A stretch of DNA of 64,000 nucleotides from Pseudomonas frederiksbergensis (GTDB taxonomy: Bacteria > Pseudomonadota > Gammaproteobacteria > Pseudomonadales > Pseudomonadaceae): contig NZ_MOBM01000012.1 in assembly GCF_003732275.1 (NCBI RefSeq), positions 434,001-498,000 on the forward strand, in the 5' to 3' direction. Shown in pieces: positions 35,523 through 44,815 of the stretch. The translations under genes and the position numbers were made by a program. Each line of letters begins with the position of its first letter. Positions within the stretch are counted from its first letter, which is position 1. The notes below the pieces were generated by a model that made no database searches, had not been told where the DNA came from, and saw nothing but the letters and a program-made list of their open reading frames with translations.

Positions 35523-37412
35523 ATGAATAAAAATCTGCGCTTCAGCCATAAAATACTGCTTGCCGCCGCCCTCATCGTTATTGCTGCCTTCGCCTCGTTT
35601 ACGTTGTACAACGACTATTTGCAGCGTAATGCGATACGCAACGATCTAGACAACTATCTGCAAGAAATGGGCAGTGTGACGGCCAACAATATCCAGACCT
35701 GGCTGGCTGGACGTAGCCTGCTGATCGAGAACCTGTCACAAAACGTCGCCCTGAACGCTGACACCGGCAATGTCTCCAAACTACTTGAGCAGAAGGCCGT
35801 GACCTCGACCTTCATGGGCGCCTATCTGGGCAACAAGGATGGCACCTTCATCATCCGCCCTGACAGCAAGATGCCCGACGGCTATGACCCTCGCGTCCGG
35901 CCTTGGTACAAGAGTGCCCAAAGCACCGGCGGCTCGGCGCTGACCGAACCGTACATCGATCTCGCGTCCGGCCAGCTGGTCATTTCCATCGTCAACAATG
36001 TGCTCAAGGACGGTCAAAGCATCGGCGTGGTCGGTGGCGACCTGAGCTTGCAGGTGATCGCCGACAGCCTCAACGCGCTGGACTTCGACGGCATGGGTTA
36101 TGCCTTTCTGATCAGCGCCGATGGCAAGATCCTGGTTCACCCGGACAAAACCCTGGCGATGAAGTCCCTGAGCGAGGCGTATCCGAACAACACCCCGCGC
36201 ATCAGCAGCGAACTCAGTGAAATCGACGTCGACGGCAAGACCCGCATCGTCACGTTCACCCCAATCAAAGGCTTGTCCTCGGTCAATTGGTACATCGGCC
36301 TGTCGGTGGATAAAGACAAAGCCTTCTCGATGCTCAGCGAATTCCGCGCCTCGGCGGTCGTCGCGACGGTGATTGCTGTGGCAATCATCATCGCCCTGCT
36401 CGGCATGTTGATCCGCATCCTGATCCAGCCGCTGCATGTCATGACCCGCGCCATGGAAGACATCGCCGACGGTGAAGGTGACCTGACCAAGCGCCTGACC
36501 ATCCAGAATCAGGACGAATTCGGCATCCTCGGCACGGCGTTCAACCGTTTCGTGGAACGGGTTCATACGTCAATCCGCGAAGTGTCCTCGGCCACCGGCC
36601 AAGTCAACGAAGTGGCCCTGCGTGTGGTGGCCGCCTCGAACTCGTCGATGTTCAATTCCGACCAGCAAGCCTCGCGCACCAGCAGTGTCGCCGCGGCGAT
36701 CAACCAGCTTGGCGCCGCCGCCCAGGAAATCGCCCGCAACGCCGCGCAAGCGTCAAGTCAGGCCAGCGACGCGCGCAGCCTGGCCGAAGACGGCCAGCAA
36801 GTGGTGGATCGCAGCATTGCCGCGATGAATCAACTGTCGAGCATGCTCAGCGCTTCGAGTACCAATATTGAATCGCTGAACAGCAAAACCGTGAACATCG
36901 GGCAGATTCTCGAAGTGATCACCAGCATCTCCCAGCAAACCAACCTGCTGGCGCTGAACGCGGCCATTGAAGCGGCGCGGGCCGGTGAAGCAGGGCGCGG
37001 TTTTGCCGTGGTGGCCGACGAGGTGCGCAACCTGGCGCACCGCACGCAAGAGTCGGCGCAACAGGTGCAGACCATGATCGAGGAGCTGCAAGTCGGTGCC
37101 CGGGAATCCGTCAGCACCATGAGCGACAGCCAGCGTCACAGCCAGGACAGCGTGGAAATCGCCAACCTGGCCGGTGAACGCTTGAACAGCGTGACGTTGC
37201 GCATCGGCGAAATCGACGGCATGAACCAGTCCGTGGCCACAGCGACCGAGGAACAGACGGCGGTGGTTGAGTCGATCAACGTGGATATCACCGAGATCAA
37301 CACGTTGAACCAGGAAGGCGTGGAAAACCTGCAATCGACATTGCGTGCGTGCTCGGACCTTGAGCAGCAGGCTTCGCGATTGAAGCAGTTGGTGGGCAGT
37401 TTCCGCATCTAG
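35523..37412 (+). CDS. Methyl-accepting chemotaxis protein with amino-acid dCache domain
   Basis: A 629-residue chemoreceptor: membrane helix at about 11-30, periplasmic double-Cache domain to about 280, second helix at 281-303, HAMP, and a long signalling hairpin with the conserved tip [18 protein letters not shown]. The amino-acid-binding residues of the dCache_1 family are present as Tyr121, Arg126, Trp128, Tyr129, Tyr144, Asp146 and Asp173, so it probably senses amino acids like PctA/PctB of P. aeruginosa. Monocistronic, followed by a REP pair. Confidence 0.93.
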   Translation: MNKNLRFSHKILLAAALIVIAAFASFTLYNDYLQRNAIRNDLDNYLQEMGSVTANNIQTWLAGRSLLIENLSQNVALNADTGNVSKLLEQKAVTSTFMGAYLGNKDGTFIIRPDSKMPDGYDPRVRPWYKSAQSTGGSALTEPYIDLASGQLVISIVNNVLKDGQSIGVVGGDLSLQVIADSLNALDFDGMGYAFLISADGKILVHPDKTLAMKSLSEAYPNNTPRISSELSEIDVDGKTRIVTFTPIKGLSSVNWYIGLSVDKDKAFSMLSEFRASAVVATVIAVAIIIALLGMLIRILIQPLHVMTRAMEDIADGEGDLTKRLTIQNQDEFGILGTAFNRFVERVHTSIREVSSATGQVNEVALRVVAASNSSMFNSDQQASRTSSVAAAINQLGAAAQEIARNAAQASSQASDARSLAEDGQQVVDRSIAAMNQLSSMLSASSTNIESLNSKTVNIGQILEVITSISQQTNLLALNAAIEAARAGEAGRGFAVVADEVRNLAHRTQESAQQVQTMIEELQVGARESVSTMSDSQRHSQDSVEIANLAGERLNSVTLRIGEIDGMNQSVATATEEQTAVVESINVDITEINTLNQEGVENLQSTLRACSDLEQQASRLKQLVGSFRI

Positions 37413-37430
37413 AACGTTTGACAGGCCCCA

Positions 37431-37523
37431 ATCGCGAGCAGGCTCGCTCCCACATTTGATCTTCGTTGCTCACAAATAATGTGTTCACAACAGATCCAGT
37501 GTGGGAGCGAGCCTGCTCGCGAT
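37431..37523. repeat. REP-type inverted pair (family A)
   Basis: ATCGCGAGCAGGCTCGCTCC (37431) faces GTGGGAGCGAGCCTGCTCGC (37501) across about 50 bp, after the chemoreceptor gene. Confidence 0.9.
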
Positions 37524-37643
37524 AGCGATCTGTAAAGCCCCGCAAAACCCCGCTGACACCCCCTCCGCAAAACCCCAACCGAACATCTATCCTTCATATA
37601 GGTCAACCAAAGGGAGAACAACGGTCCCGGAGGAATGTTCATC

Positions 37644-38756
37644 GTGCATATCGCTGACATAACCATGTTCTACGCCCCTGCCAGCGGTGGCGTGCGCACT
37701 TATCTGGATGCCAAGCACCGCCGCCTGGGCAACAAGCCAGGCATTCGTCACAGCTTGCTGATCCCTGGGGCTCATTTGAGTGAACAGGATGGCATTTACA
37801 CGGTTCCGGCCCCTGCCCTGCCCTTTGGCAAGGGTTATCGCTTCCCTCTCCGTCTCGCGCCCTGGCGCAATGTTCTGCAGGATTTGCAGCCCGATCTGAT
37901 TGAAGTCGGCGACCCTTACCTGACTGCCTGGGCTGCTTTGGACGCCAAGCGCCAACTTGATGTGCCGGTGATCGGTTTTTATCATTCGGACCTGCCGCTG
38001 TTGGTCAGCAATCGCATGGGCAACTGGGTTACCCCCAATATCGAAGCATATGTCAGCAAACTCTATGGCAACTTCGACCGGGTTCTGGCGCCGAGTCAAA
38101 TCATGGCCGATAAACTGATCGGGTTGGGCGTGAAGAACGTTTTCGTACAACCGCTGGGTGTCGACCTGCAAACGTTCAATCCCAGTAAACGGGATCCAGG
38201 TTTGCGGGCTGAATTGGGCATCGATGAAAACACTCATCTGCTGATCTTCGCCGGCCGTGGATCCAAGGAAAAAAACCTGCCAGTGCTGCTCAAATGCATG
38301 AAACGCCTGGGTCGTCGCTATCACCTGTTACTGGTGGGCTCTTCGATGCCGACCCTGGTACCGCGCAATGTCACCGTCCTCGACGAGTTCTACCCGGCGG
38401 CGCAAGTCGCGCGCTTGATGGCCAGTGCCGATGCGCTGGTGCATGCCGGTGATCAGGAAACCTTTGGCCTGGTGATCCTCGAAGCCATGGCCAGCGGCAT
38501 TCCGGTGGTGGCCGTGGCGGCCGGGGCTTTTCAGGAAATTGTCACTGATCAATGCGGCCTGCTTTGCACGCCGAACAATCCAGCAGCGATGGCCAACGCT
38601 GTGCGTGAACTGTTCAGTCAAGGCAGCGCCGCGCTGGGCAAGCAAGCCCGCAGCCATGTCGAGCAGCATTACGCCTGGGATATCGTGGTCGACAGCCTGT
38701 TGGGGCACTATCACGCCGTACTCGGCACTCAATGGCCACTGACCGCCAATGGTTGA
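37644..38756 (+). CDS. Family 4 glycosyltransferase
   Basis: A 370-residue GT4-type (GT-B fold) sugar transferase. The N-terminal domain begins VHIADITMFYAPASGGV with the acceptor-site Gly-rich loop; the C-terminal donor domain has LIFAGRGSKEKN and the EX7E motif (QETFGLVILEAMASG). GTG at 37644 is preferred: GGAGG lies 10 bases upstream, whereas the ATG at 37635 touches that site. First gene of a three-gene unit with a DUF2334 protein and a flippase-like protein. Confidence 0.88.
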   Translation: MHIADITMFYAPASGGVRTYLDAKHRRLGNKPGIRHSLLIPGAHLSEQDGIYTVPAPALPFGKGYRFPLRLAPWRNVLQDLQPDLIEVGDPYLTAWAALDAKRQLDVPVIGFYHSDLPLLVSNRMGNWVTPNIEAYVSKLYGNFDRVLAPSQIMADKLIGLGVKNVFVQPLGVDLQTFNPSKRDPGLRAELGIDENTHLLIFAGRGSKEKNLPVLLKCMKRLGRRYHLLLVGSSMPTLVPRNVTVLDEFYPAAQVARLMASADALVHAGDQETFGLVILEAMASGIPVVAVAAGAFQEIVTDQCGLLCTPNNPAAMANAVRELFSQGSAALGKQARSHVEQHYAWDIVVDSLLGHYHAVLGTQWPLTANG

Positions 38757-38760
38757 GCCC

Positions 38761-39525
38761 ATGAACGCGCCCAGCCTGTTACTGGTATTGCACGACGTTG
38801 CGCCGCAAACCTGGCCCGATTACCAAGCCTTCGTCGAAGCCGTCGACGCGCTGGGTGAGGTGCCGATCACCTGGCTGGTGGTGCCCGACTTCCACAAGCA
38901 TAACGACCTGGACGCGTATCCGGCGTTTCGACGTTTGCTGACCCGCCGCGTCGCTCTCGGCGACGAACTGGCACTACACGGTTACTTCCATTGCGATGAA
39001 GGCCCCATCCCCCTCACTCCCCGAGACTGGTTCATGCGCCGAATCTACACCCATGAAGGCGAGTTCTACGACCTGTCACAGGAAGCCGCCCTCACCCGCC
39101 TGCGAGCCGGAATAGAGGTGTTTCACCGTTACAACTGGCCATTGCAAGGTTTCGTCGCTCCGGCGTGGCTGATGAGCGAAGGCACCCGCCAGGCCTTGCG
39201 CCAGTTACCGCTGCGCTACACCAGCGACTCGCAGCATCTGTATCGATTGCCGGATTTCACCGCGATCGATGCCCCGTGCCTGGTCTGGAGCGCGCGCAGC
39301 GCCTGGCGTCGAGGCCTGTCGAAAATCGTCAGCGATCAGCGCGAACAACGCTGGCGCCAGGCGCCGGTGATCCGTCTCGGCCTGCACCCCGTGGACATGC
39401 GCCATGAGTTCTCGCGTCACTACTGGCTGAAAACCCTCAAGCGCTTGCTCGACGAGGGCCGTGTGCCGATGACCAAGGCCAACTGGCTGGCACAGCAACG
39501 CGACCCTATCGGTCGCGCCGCATGA
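38761..39525 (+). CDS. DUF2334 polysaccharide-deacetylase-like protein
   Basis: A 254-residue protein of the DUF2334 branch of the NodB-like polysaccharide deacetylase superfamily. Metal-site motifs are visible: LLVLHDVAPQTWPDY (Asp) at residues 7-20 and LALHGYFHCDE (His pair) near residue 75. Start ATG 38761; ATG 38749 four codons upstream overlaps the glycosyltransferase stop. The next gene overlaps it by four bases (ATGA). Confidence 0.85.
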   Translation: MNAPSLLLVLHDVAPQTWPDYQAFVEAVDALGEVPITWLVVPDFHKHNDLDAYPAFRRLLTRRVALGDELALHGYFHCDEGPIPLTPRDWFMRRIYTHEGEFYDLSQEAALTRLRAGIEVFHRYNWPLQGFVAPAWLMSEGTRQALRQLPLRYTSDSQHLYRLPDFTAIDAPCLVWSARSAWRRGLSKIVSDQREQRWRQAPVIRLGLHPVDMRHEFSRHYWLKTLKRLLDEGRVPMTKANWLAQQRDPIGRAA

Positions 39526-40517
39526 GCCGCGGGATTCTGCTGGTCGTCGCCCTGCTCGCTGCGGTGCTCATCCCGTCGTTGCTGGGCGGCGGCGAGACAT
39601 GGTCGCGGTTGCAAAGCTTTCCGCTGAAATGGTTACTGATCATGTTCGGCATGATCCTGCTGTGCTGGATGCTCAACACCCAGCGCTTGCGCCTGCTGCT
39701 GGGGGATCAACGCGACAAGATCAGTCGCTTCAAAAGTCTCGGGGTAGTGATGTCCGCCGAATTCGCCTACTGCGCCACCCCCGGCGGCAGTGGCGGACCG
39801 CTGACCATCATGGCGTTGCTGGCACGCCACGGCGTACGACCGGCCAGGGGCAGCGCCGTGTTCGCCATGGACCAGTTGAGCGATCTGCTGTTTTTTCTCT
39901 GCGCGCTGAGCGGGATTCTGATTTATGCACTGTTCCAGCACCTCAGTCAGCGCATGGAATGGCTGCTGACCGTCAGCGCCATCTCGATGTTCGGCGGGCT
40001 GTTCAGTTGCGTATTGGCGGCTCGCTACCACCGTTCGCTGATTCGTCTGAGTGGTCGGTTGCTCGCTCGTCTCAATGTCAAAGGCACCACCCGGATGCGC
40101 TGGGCCCGAAAGCTCCTGCACTTCCTGGCGGCGTTCACTGACACATTGAAGTTGCCTTTTCAGACGTTGATCACGGTGTTTGCACTGACCTGCCTGCATT
40201 GGCTCTTGCGCTATAGCGTGCTGTATCTGGCGTTACGTGGGCTGGGCGTGGATTTGCAGTGGGCCTGGTGCTTTCTGATCCAGATGCTGTCGCTGAGTGC
40301 GGGGCAGTTCAGCCTGTTGCCGGGCGGTGCCGGGGCGGCGGAATTGACATCGGCGGCGCTGCTGGCGCCCATGGTCGGGAAATCCACCGCGGCGGCGGCG
40401 ATTCTGATCTGGCGAACAGTGACCTATTACTTCTACCTGGTGGTCGGTGGGCCGGTGTTTTTGCTGATGCTTGGGCGGCCATTGCTCAAGAAGTTGATGA
40501 AGTTCAAGCAGGCTTGA
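39522..40517 (+). CDS. Lysylphosphatidylglycerol-synthase-type membrane protein (UPF0104)
   Basis: A 331-residue polytopic membrane protein, about eight helices, with the signature ATPGGSGGPLTIMALLARHG near residue 85. The family is the flippase domain of MprF and stand-alone homologues of unknown substrate. It overlaps DUF2334 by four bases, so a combined glycolipid or envelope role with the two upstream genes is plausible but inferred. Confidence 0.87.
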   Translation: MSRGILLVVALLAAVLIPSLLGGGETWSRLQSFPLKWLLIMFGMILLCWMLNTQRLRLLLGDQRDKISRFKSLGVVMSAEFAYCATPGGSGGPLTIMALLARHGVRPARGSAVFAMDQLSDLLFFLCALSGILIYALFQHLSQRMEWLLTVSAISMFGGLFSCVLAARYHRSLIRLSGRLLARLNVKGTTRMRWARKLLHFLAAFTDTLKLPFQTLITVFALTCLHWLLRYSVLYLALRGLGVDLQWAWCFLIQMLSLSAGQFSLLPGGAGAAELTSAALLAPMVGKSTAAAAILIWRTVTYYFYLVVGGPVFLLMLGRPLLKKLMKFKQA

Positions 40518-40531
40518 AAGATCACAGCCTT

Positions 40532-40598
40532 AAAAGATCGCAGCCTTCGGCAGCTCCTACAGCGCCCTTGTAGGAGCTGCCGAAGGCTGCGATCTTTT
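40532..40598. repeat. REP-type inverted pair (family B)
   Basis: AAAAGATCGCAGCCTTCGGC...CTCCTAC faces GTAGGAGCTGCCGAAGGCTG...GATCTTTTT across about 12 bp; the spacer is very short, so it can fold into one long hairpin. It overlaps the 3' flank of the small protein gene on the other strand. Confidence 0.88.
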
Positions 40599-40781
40599 TC
40601 ATGCGCCCCCGACTGCATCGTCGGAATCGCCCTGCAACTGCTCCCACAACTCCGCGGCACCGGGAAACTCCGTGCCGTCTTCGGGGCTCAGGTCATCCGG
40701 GTCATAGCGACTCAAACAGCCCTCACCCAATGTGGCGGGTGCTTTGGAAGTGGCTTTGTCCAGTGGATCGGCCATGGTCAT
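40599..40781 (-). CDS. Small acidic protein of unknown function
   Basis: A 60-residue acidic protein (PDDLSPEDGTEFPGAAELWEQ in the C-terminal half) with no recognised family. AAGAGAGAC precedes the ATG at 40781; ATG 40775 is an alternative. It lies downstream of purU on the same strand, separated by a short palindrome. Coding use resembles the neighbours, but only homologues would prove it. Confidence 0.55.
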   Translation of the reverse strand: MTMADPLDKATSKAPATLGEGCLSRYDPDDLSPEDGTEFPGAAELWEQLQGDSDDAVGGA

Positions 40782-40795
40782 GTCTCTCTTCACCT

Positions 40796-40828
40796 GGATC
40801 ATTCCCACGTGGAGCGTGGGAACGATCC
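40796..40828. repeat. Short intergenic palindrome
   Basis: GGATCATTCCCACG-TGGAG-CGTGGGAACGATCC inverted repeat, of a type scattered through Pseudomonas genomes, between purU and the small acidic gene. It may act as a transcription end for purU. Confidence 0.7.
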
Positions 40829-40836
40829 GCAGATCA

Positions 40837-41685
40837 TCAGAACACGACGGTTTTGTTGCCATGCACCAGCACCCGGTCTTCCAGGTGATAACGCAGACCA
40901 CGGGCCAGCACCATTTTCTCGACGTCACGGCCGAAGCGCACCATGTCCTCAATACTGTCACTGTGACTCACGCGCACTACGTCTTGCTCGATGATCGGAC
41001 CGGCGTCCAGTTCTTCGGTGACATAGTGGCATGTGGCGCCGATCAACTTCACACCGCGCATCGAAGCCTGGTGATACGGCTTGGCACCGACAAAAGACGG
41101 CAGGAAGCTGTGGTGAATATTGATGACTTTATGGGCATATTCGCTGCACAACTCGGGCGGCAGAATTTGCATGTAACGGGCAAGTACCACCACTTCCGCT
41201 TCGTGCTGTTTAACCAGGCGCGAGACTTCGGCGAAGGCCGGCTCCTTGTTCTGTGGGTTGACCGGGACATGGTAGTAAGGAATACCGTGCCACTCGACCA
41301 TACTGCGCAAATCATCATGATTGGAAATCACACAGGCGATTTCGCAGTCCAATTCGTCGCTGTGCCAGCGGTGCAGCAAGTCGGCCAGGCAGTGGGATTC
41401 ACGGCTGGCCATCAACACCACGCGTTTCTTCTGCTCGGTGTCGGTGATGCGCCAGTCCATCGAGAACTCTTCGGCAATCGGTGCAAACGCCTCGCGAAAG
41501 GCTTCGATACCAAAAGGCAGCGAATCGGCACGAATTTCGTGACGCATGAAGAACCAGCCACTGAGATTATCCGAGTGATGGCTCGCTTCAGTGATCCAGC
41601 CATTATGTGACGCCAGAAAGTTACTGACTTTAGCAACGATGCCGACGCGGTCCGGGCAAGCAATCACCAGCCGAAAAGTGCGCAT
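40837..41685 (-). CDS. purU: Formyltetrahydrofolate deformylase
   Basis: Hydrolyses 10-formyl-tetrahydrofolate to formate, balancing one-carbon pools. The 282-residue product has an N-terminal ACT domain (RLVIACPDRVGIVAKVSNF) and a C-terminal formyltransferase fold with the catalytic NIHHSFLPSF region. ATG at 41685 is used because the family begins MRTFRLVIACPDR; the frame continues upstream without similarity. Confidence 0.96.
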   Translation of the reverse strand: MRTFRLVIACPDRVGIVAKVSNFLASHNGWITEASHHSDNLSGWFFMRHEIRADSLPFGIEAFREAFAPIAEEFSMDWRITDTEQKKRVVLMASRESHCLADLLHRWHSDELDCEIACVISNHDDLRSMVEWHGIPYYHVPVNPQNKEPAFAEVSRLVKQHEAEVVVLARYMQILPPELCSEYAHKVINIHHSFLPSFVGAKPYHQASMRGVKLIGATCHYVTEELDAGPIIEQDVVRVSHSDSIEDMVRFGRDVEKMVLARGLRYHLEDRVLVHGNKTVVF

Positions 41686-42011
41686 GAGGGGGAAACTCCA
41701 GAACTTCGCAAAGGCCGCCATTCTAGCGATTGCGCAGCAAAACTGCAGTATTGATGACGTGTGGCCTTGCCCGCAGGTACGGTACAGGTCCTGCAAGCAC
41801 CGCGTTGCCCCACGCGATGGTGATCTTGTGGGCAATCTTCAAGAGGTCAATGGTGAATATTTGTGACGCTATTTAACTGTCACTCCAAGGTGTGTCCTAT
41901 TCCGCAACTAATTTAAATAAAACTCCGGTTAAATGTTTACTTGATGAAACACCCTGACTATTATTGTCGCACTGTCACCTGCCATCCAGCGCCCAACATA
42001 AGGTAGTCCTC
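41686..42011. other. Intergenic region between purU and mvaT
   Basis: A 326-bp divergent spacer with no convincing gene. The right half is AT-rich (about 41880-41985, with ATTTAAATAAAACTCCGG and TTGATGAAACACC), as expected of an mvaT promoter region that MvaT itself could bind. No exact promoter was fixed. Confidence 0.45.
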
Positions 42012-42389
42012 ATGTCCTTGATCAACGAATATCGCGCCACCGAAGAAGCTATCAAAGAGCTACAAGCCCGTTTGAAGAATCTGTCCCAAGACGACAAACT
42101 GCAAACCGAGCTGGAATTCGAAGGCAAACTGCGCACCCTGATGGGCGAATACTCTAAATCCCTGCGCGACATCATCGCATTATTGGATCCAGAGTCCAAA
42201 ACCAAGGCTCCACGTGGTGGCGCAGTAAAAACTACCGGCACCAAGCGTGCTCGCAAAGTTAAACAATACAAAAACCCGCACAACGGCGAAGTCATCGAAA
42301 CCAAAGGTGGCAACCACAAGACTCTGAAAGAGTGGAAAGCCAAGTGGGGCGGTGACGTGGTTGAAGGCTGGGCTACCCTGCTGGGCTAA
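42012..42389 (+). CDS. mvaT: H-NS-like nucleoid protein MvaT
   Basis: Xenogeneic silencer of Pseudomonas; coats AT-rich DNA and represses horizontally acquired genes. The 125-residue product has an N-terminal oligomerising coiled coil (about residues 1-60), a basic linker (KTTGTKRARKVKQYKNP) and a C-terminal DNA-binding domain with GGNHKTLKEWKAKWG. ATG at 42012 (MSLINEYRATEEAIKEL) matches family starts. Relevant to the island at 48.5 kb, whose AT-richer cargo it might silence. Confidence 0.95.
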   Translation: MSLINEYRATEEAIKELQARLKNLSQDDKLQTELEFEGKLRTLMGEYSKSLRDIIALLDPESKTKAPRGGAVKTTGTKRARKVKQYKNPHNGEVIETKGGNHKTLKEWKAKWGGDVVEGWATLLG

Positions 42390-42421
42390 GCCGCAAGCGT
42401 GTCGCAGACTGATCCGCGACC

Positions 42422-42453
42422 AAAAGAACGCCAGCAAATGCTGGCGTTTTTTT
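42422..42453 (+). terminator. Rho-independent terminator of mvaT
   Basis: Hairpin AACGCCAGCA-AA-TGCTGGCGTT followed by T residues, 33 bp after the mvaT stop; the A run on the left could also serve sbcB from the other side. Confidence 0.9.
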
Positions 42454-42488
42454 ATGCCTGGAATTCAAGCGCAGATTATTTTCATTTT

Positions 42489-43919
42489 TCAAAGACTCAA
42501 ACGTTTGCGTAATACCTGGACATGATTCTGCCATTCATCCAGAACCTCTCGCTGAAACGATGAAGCACTAGTCATCAATTGGGCAGCCTCTGTCAGAAAA
42601 CTTTCCAGGGTATTGGGAGCGCCCCACTCAGGTGCAGACAAACGTTTCTGACAGAATATTCGCCAGCGCTCTTGCTCTTCGAAACTCAACGTCTCGGGGA
42701 AGTTGCGTGCGCGATAACGAAACAATAATTCAGGCAAACGTTCATCATCGAAAGGCCATTGCTCTTGTGCTAAATGCGCAGGATCAGCGGTTCTGACTTG
42801 CTCGCATAGACGCCGATCCCGATCACCAATAAAACCGTCGTATAACTGTTGCTCGGGGTCCAGGCTCGGGCAGAAATCGTCGCTGGCGTAAATGCCCGAC
42901 ACTTTGTCTCGCCAAACTTGTTGTGCGGCACTTAGCCGCAGCGCTCGTTCGTGATAGAGCGCCATATCCAGCCCCAGACGTTGCTGATCTACAGGACGAA
43001 GTACGGACAAAGGCGCCACTACCGGGCACTTATTAATGTGTATGAGCTTGAGCGGCACCGGCAGCTCGCCTTCGGCCAAGTCATCGCGGCGGGTATAAAG
43101 CCGCTGACGCAAGGTTTCGGCATCCAGATCGAGCAACCCCTGAGGGTCCAGGTGCAGGTCACAGACAATCAGCGCGTTGCGATTGCGTGGATGCCAGGCC
43201 AATGGCAGCACCACCCCCACATAGTTGCGGGCCGCCGAAAAGCGCCCGGAAATATGCACCATCGGCTGCAACAGCCGAATTTGATCCATGACCTTTTGTT
43301 TGCCGCGCAATTGAAACAGCCAGTCATACAACTTCGGCTGTTTTTCCCGAATCAGACGCGCCAGGGCGATGGTGGCGCGAACATCCGACAACGCCTCGTG
43401 TGCATGCCCGTGATCGATGCCATTGGCGGCGGTCAGACGTTCGAGCTTGAGCGTGACTCGCCCTTCGTCGTCCTTGGGCCAGACGAGACCATCGGGACGC
43501 AAGGCATAAGCCGCGCGCACCACATCGATCAGGTCCCAGCGGCTGTTGCCGCCCTGCCACTCCCGCGCGTAGGGGTCGAAAAAGTTTCGATACAGGCTGT
43601 AACGGGTCATCTCGTCGTCAAAACGCAGCGTGTTGTACCCGGCCCCACAGGTGCCGGGCGCCGCGAGCTGGGCATGCACCCGTGTCATGAAATCGGCTTC
43701 GCTCAAACCTTGCTCGGCCAAGCGGCCAGGCGTAATACCGGTGATCGCGCAAGCCGCCGGATGCGGCAGGATGTCGTCACTGGGCTGGCAATACAGGTTG
43801 ACCGGTTCGTCTATTTCATTGAGATCGAAGTCGGTGCGAATTCCTGCCACTTGCAGCGGGCGGTCGCAACGGGGGTTGATGCCAGTGGTTTCATAGTCGT
43901 ACCAGAAGATCGAGGTCAC
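42489..43919 (-). CDS. sbcB: Exodeoxyribonuclease I
   Basis: 3'-5' single-strand DNA exonuclease of the DEDD family, 476 residues. The ExoI motif FWYDYETTGINP with the first catalytic Asp/Glu is at residues 5-16; HEALSDVRATIALARL carries a later catalytic Asp. GTG at 43919 (VTSIFWYDYETT) with AGGA upstream is the start; the frame runs to 43994 without similarity. Acts in mismatch and recombination repair in other bacteria. Confidence 0.96.
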   Translation of the reverse strand: MTSIFWYDYETTGINPRCDRPLQVAGIRTDFDLNEIDEPVNLYCQPSDDILPHPAACAITGITPGRLAEQGLSEADFMTRVHAQLAAPGTCGAGYNTLRFDDEMTRYSLYRNFFDPYAREWQGGNSRWDLIDVVRAAYALRPDGLVWPKDDEGRVTLKLERLTAANGIDHGHAHEALSDVRATIALARLIREKQPKLYDWLFQLRGKQKVMDQIRLLQPMVHISGRFSAARNYVGVVLPLAWHPRNRNALIVCDLHLDPQGLLDLDAETLRQRLYTRRDDLAEGELPVPLKLIHINKCPVVAPLSVLRPVDQQRLGLDMALYHERALRLSAAQQVWRDKVSGIYASDDFCPSLDPEQQLYDGFIGDRDRRLCEQVRTADPAHLAQEQWPFDDERLPELLFRYRARNFPETLSFEEQERWRIFCQKRLSAPEWGAPNTLESFLTEAAQLMTSASSFQREVLDEWQNHVQVLRKRLSL

Positions 43920-44089
43920 GGGTTGTTCCTGAACTGAAGACCGGCGAAGTCTAGGCGCACATATGGCGCCCCGACCAGCAATCTTGTTATTCAATCATCT
44001 CTGACTACTTACCGTGCAATACATAGTTATGTCGTTTTTCCCCAAGAGGCTGCTAGCATCCGACAGACCAGGCCACATCAAGGTTGCCC

Positions 44090-44815
44090 ATGCTCGAAAC
44101 CACAGCACTGCCAGGGAAAGCGACGCTGTCCTGGCCACTGGACACGCGGTATCACGTCGAAACGCCCGAAGGCATCGACTTGCCGTTGCGCCCGGCCGGG
44201 TTGATGGTACGTGCGCTGGCGTTCGCCATCGACCTGGGCCTGCGTGGGGTGATGCTGGGCCTGCTGTTTATTATGTTGGCGTTTCTCGGAAAACTCGGCG
44301 CCGGGCTGGGCTCGATCCTGCTGTTCGTGGTGAGCTGGTGGTACATGGTGCTGTTCGAGGTGCTCAATCAGGGCCGCTCGCCGGGCAAGCAATGGATGGG
44401 GTTGCGCGTAGTGCATGACGATGGCACGCCGATCGGCTGGTCTGCGTCCTTGCTGCGCAACCTGCTGCGATTTGTCGACATGTTGCCATTCGGTTATTTT
44501 CTGGGGGCGATCAGTTGCCTGCAACATCCCACCTTCAAACGCCTCGGCGACCTGGCCGCCGGTACGCTGGTGATCTACCGCGAACAACCGCTCACCCGAC
44601 CGCAACTGCCTGATGTCCCGCCGCGGCGCGCTGCCTTCGCGCTGACGCTGACCGAGCAACGCGCCATCCTCGGGTTTGCCGAACGCCAGGGTGAACTCTC
44701 CGAGGCGCGGGCCAACGAGCTCGCCTCGATACTCGCGCAACCGTTGCAGGTATCGAAGCCACAGGCGAGGGCCGAACTCAACGGCATCGCCCGTGGCCTG
44801 TTGGGCCCCACATGA
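44090..44815 (+). CDS. RDD family membrane protein (second copy)
   Basis: A 241-residue protein with an RDD domain (about residues 40-165; membrane helices near 45-65, 70-95 and 125-145; GRSPGKQWMGLRVVHDDGTP). It heads a four-gene membrane operon with SpoIIM-type, DUF4129 and DUF4350 genes. ATG 44090 has AAGG at six bases. It overlaps the SpoIIM gene by four bases. Confidence 0.88.
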   Translation: MLETTALPGKATLSWPLDTRYHVETPEGIDLPLRPAGLMVRALAFAIDLGLRGVMLGLLFIMLAFLGKLGAGLGSILLFVVSWWYMVLFEVLNQGRSPGKQWMGLRVVHDDGTPIGWSASLLRNLLRFVDMLPFGYFLGAISCLQHPTFKRLGDLAAGTLVIYREQPLTRPQLPDVPPRRAAFALTLTEQRAILGFAERQGELSEARANELASILAQPLQVSKPQARAELNGIARGLLGPT

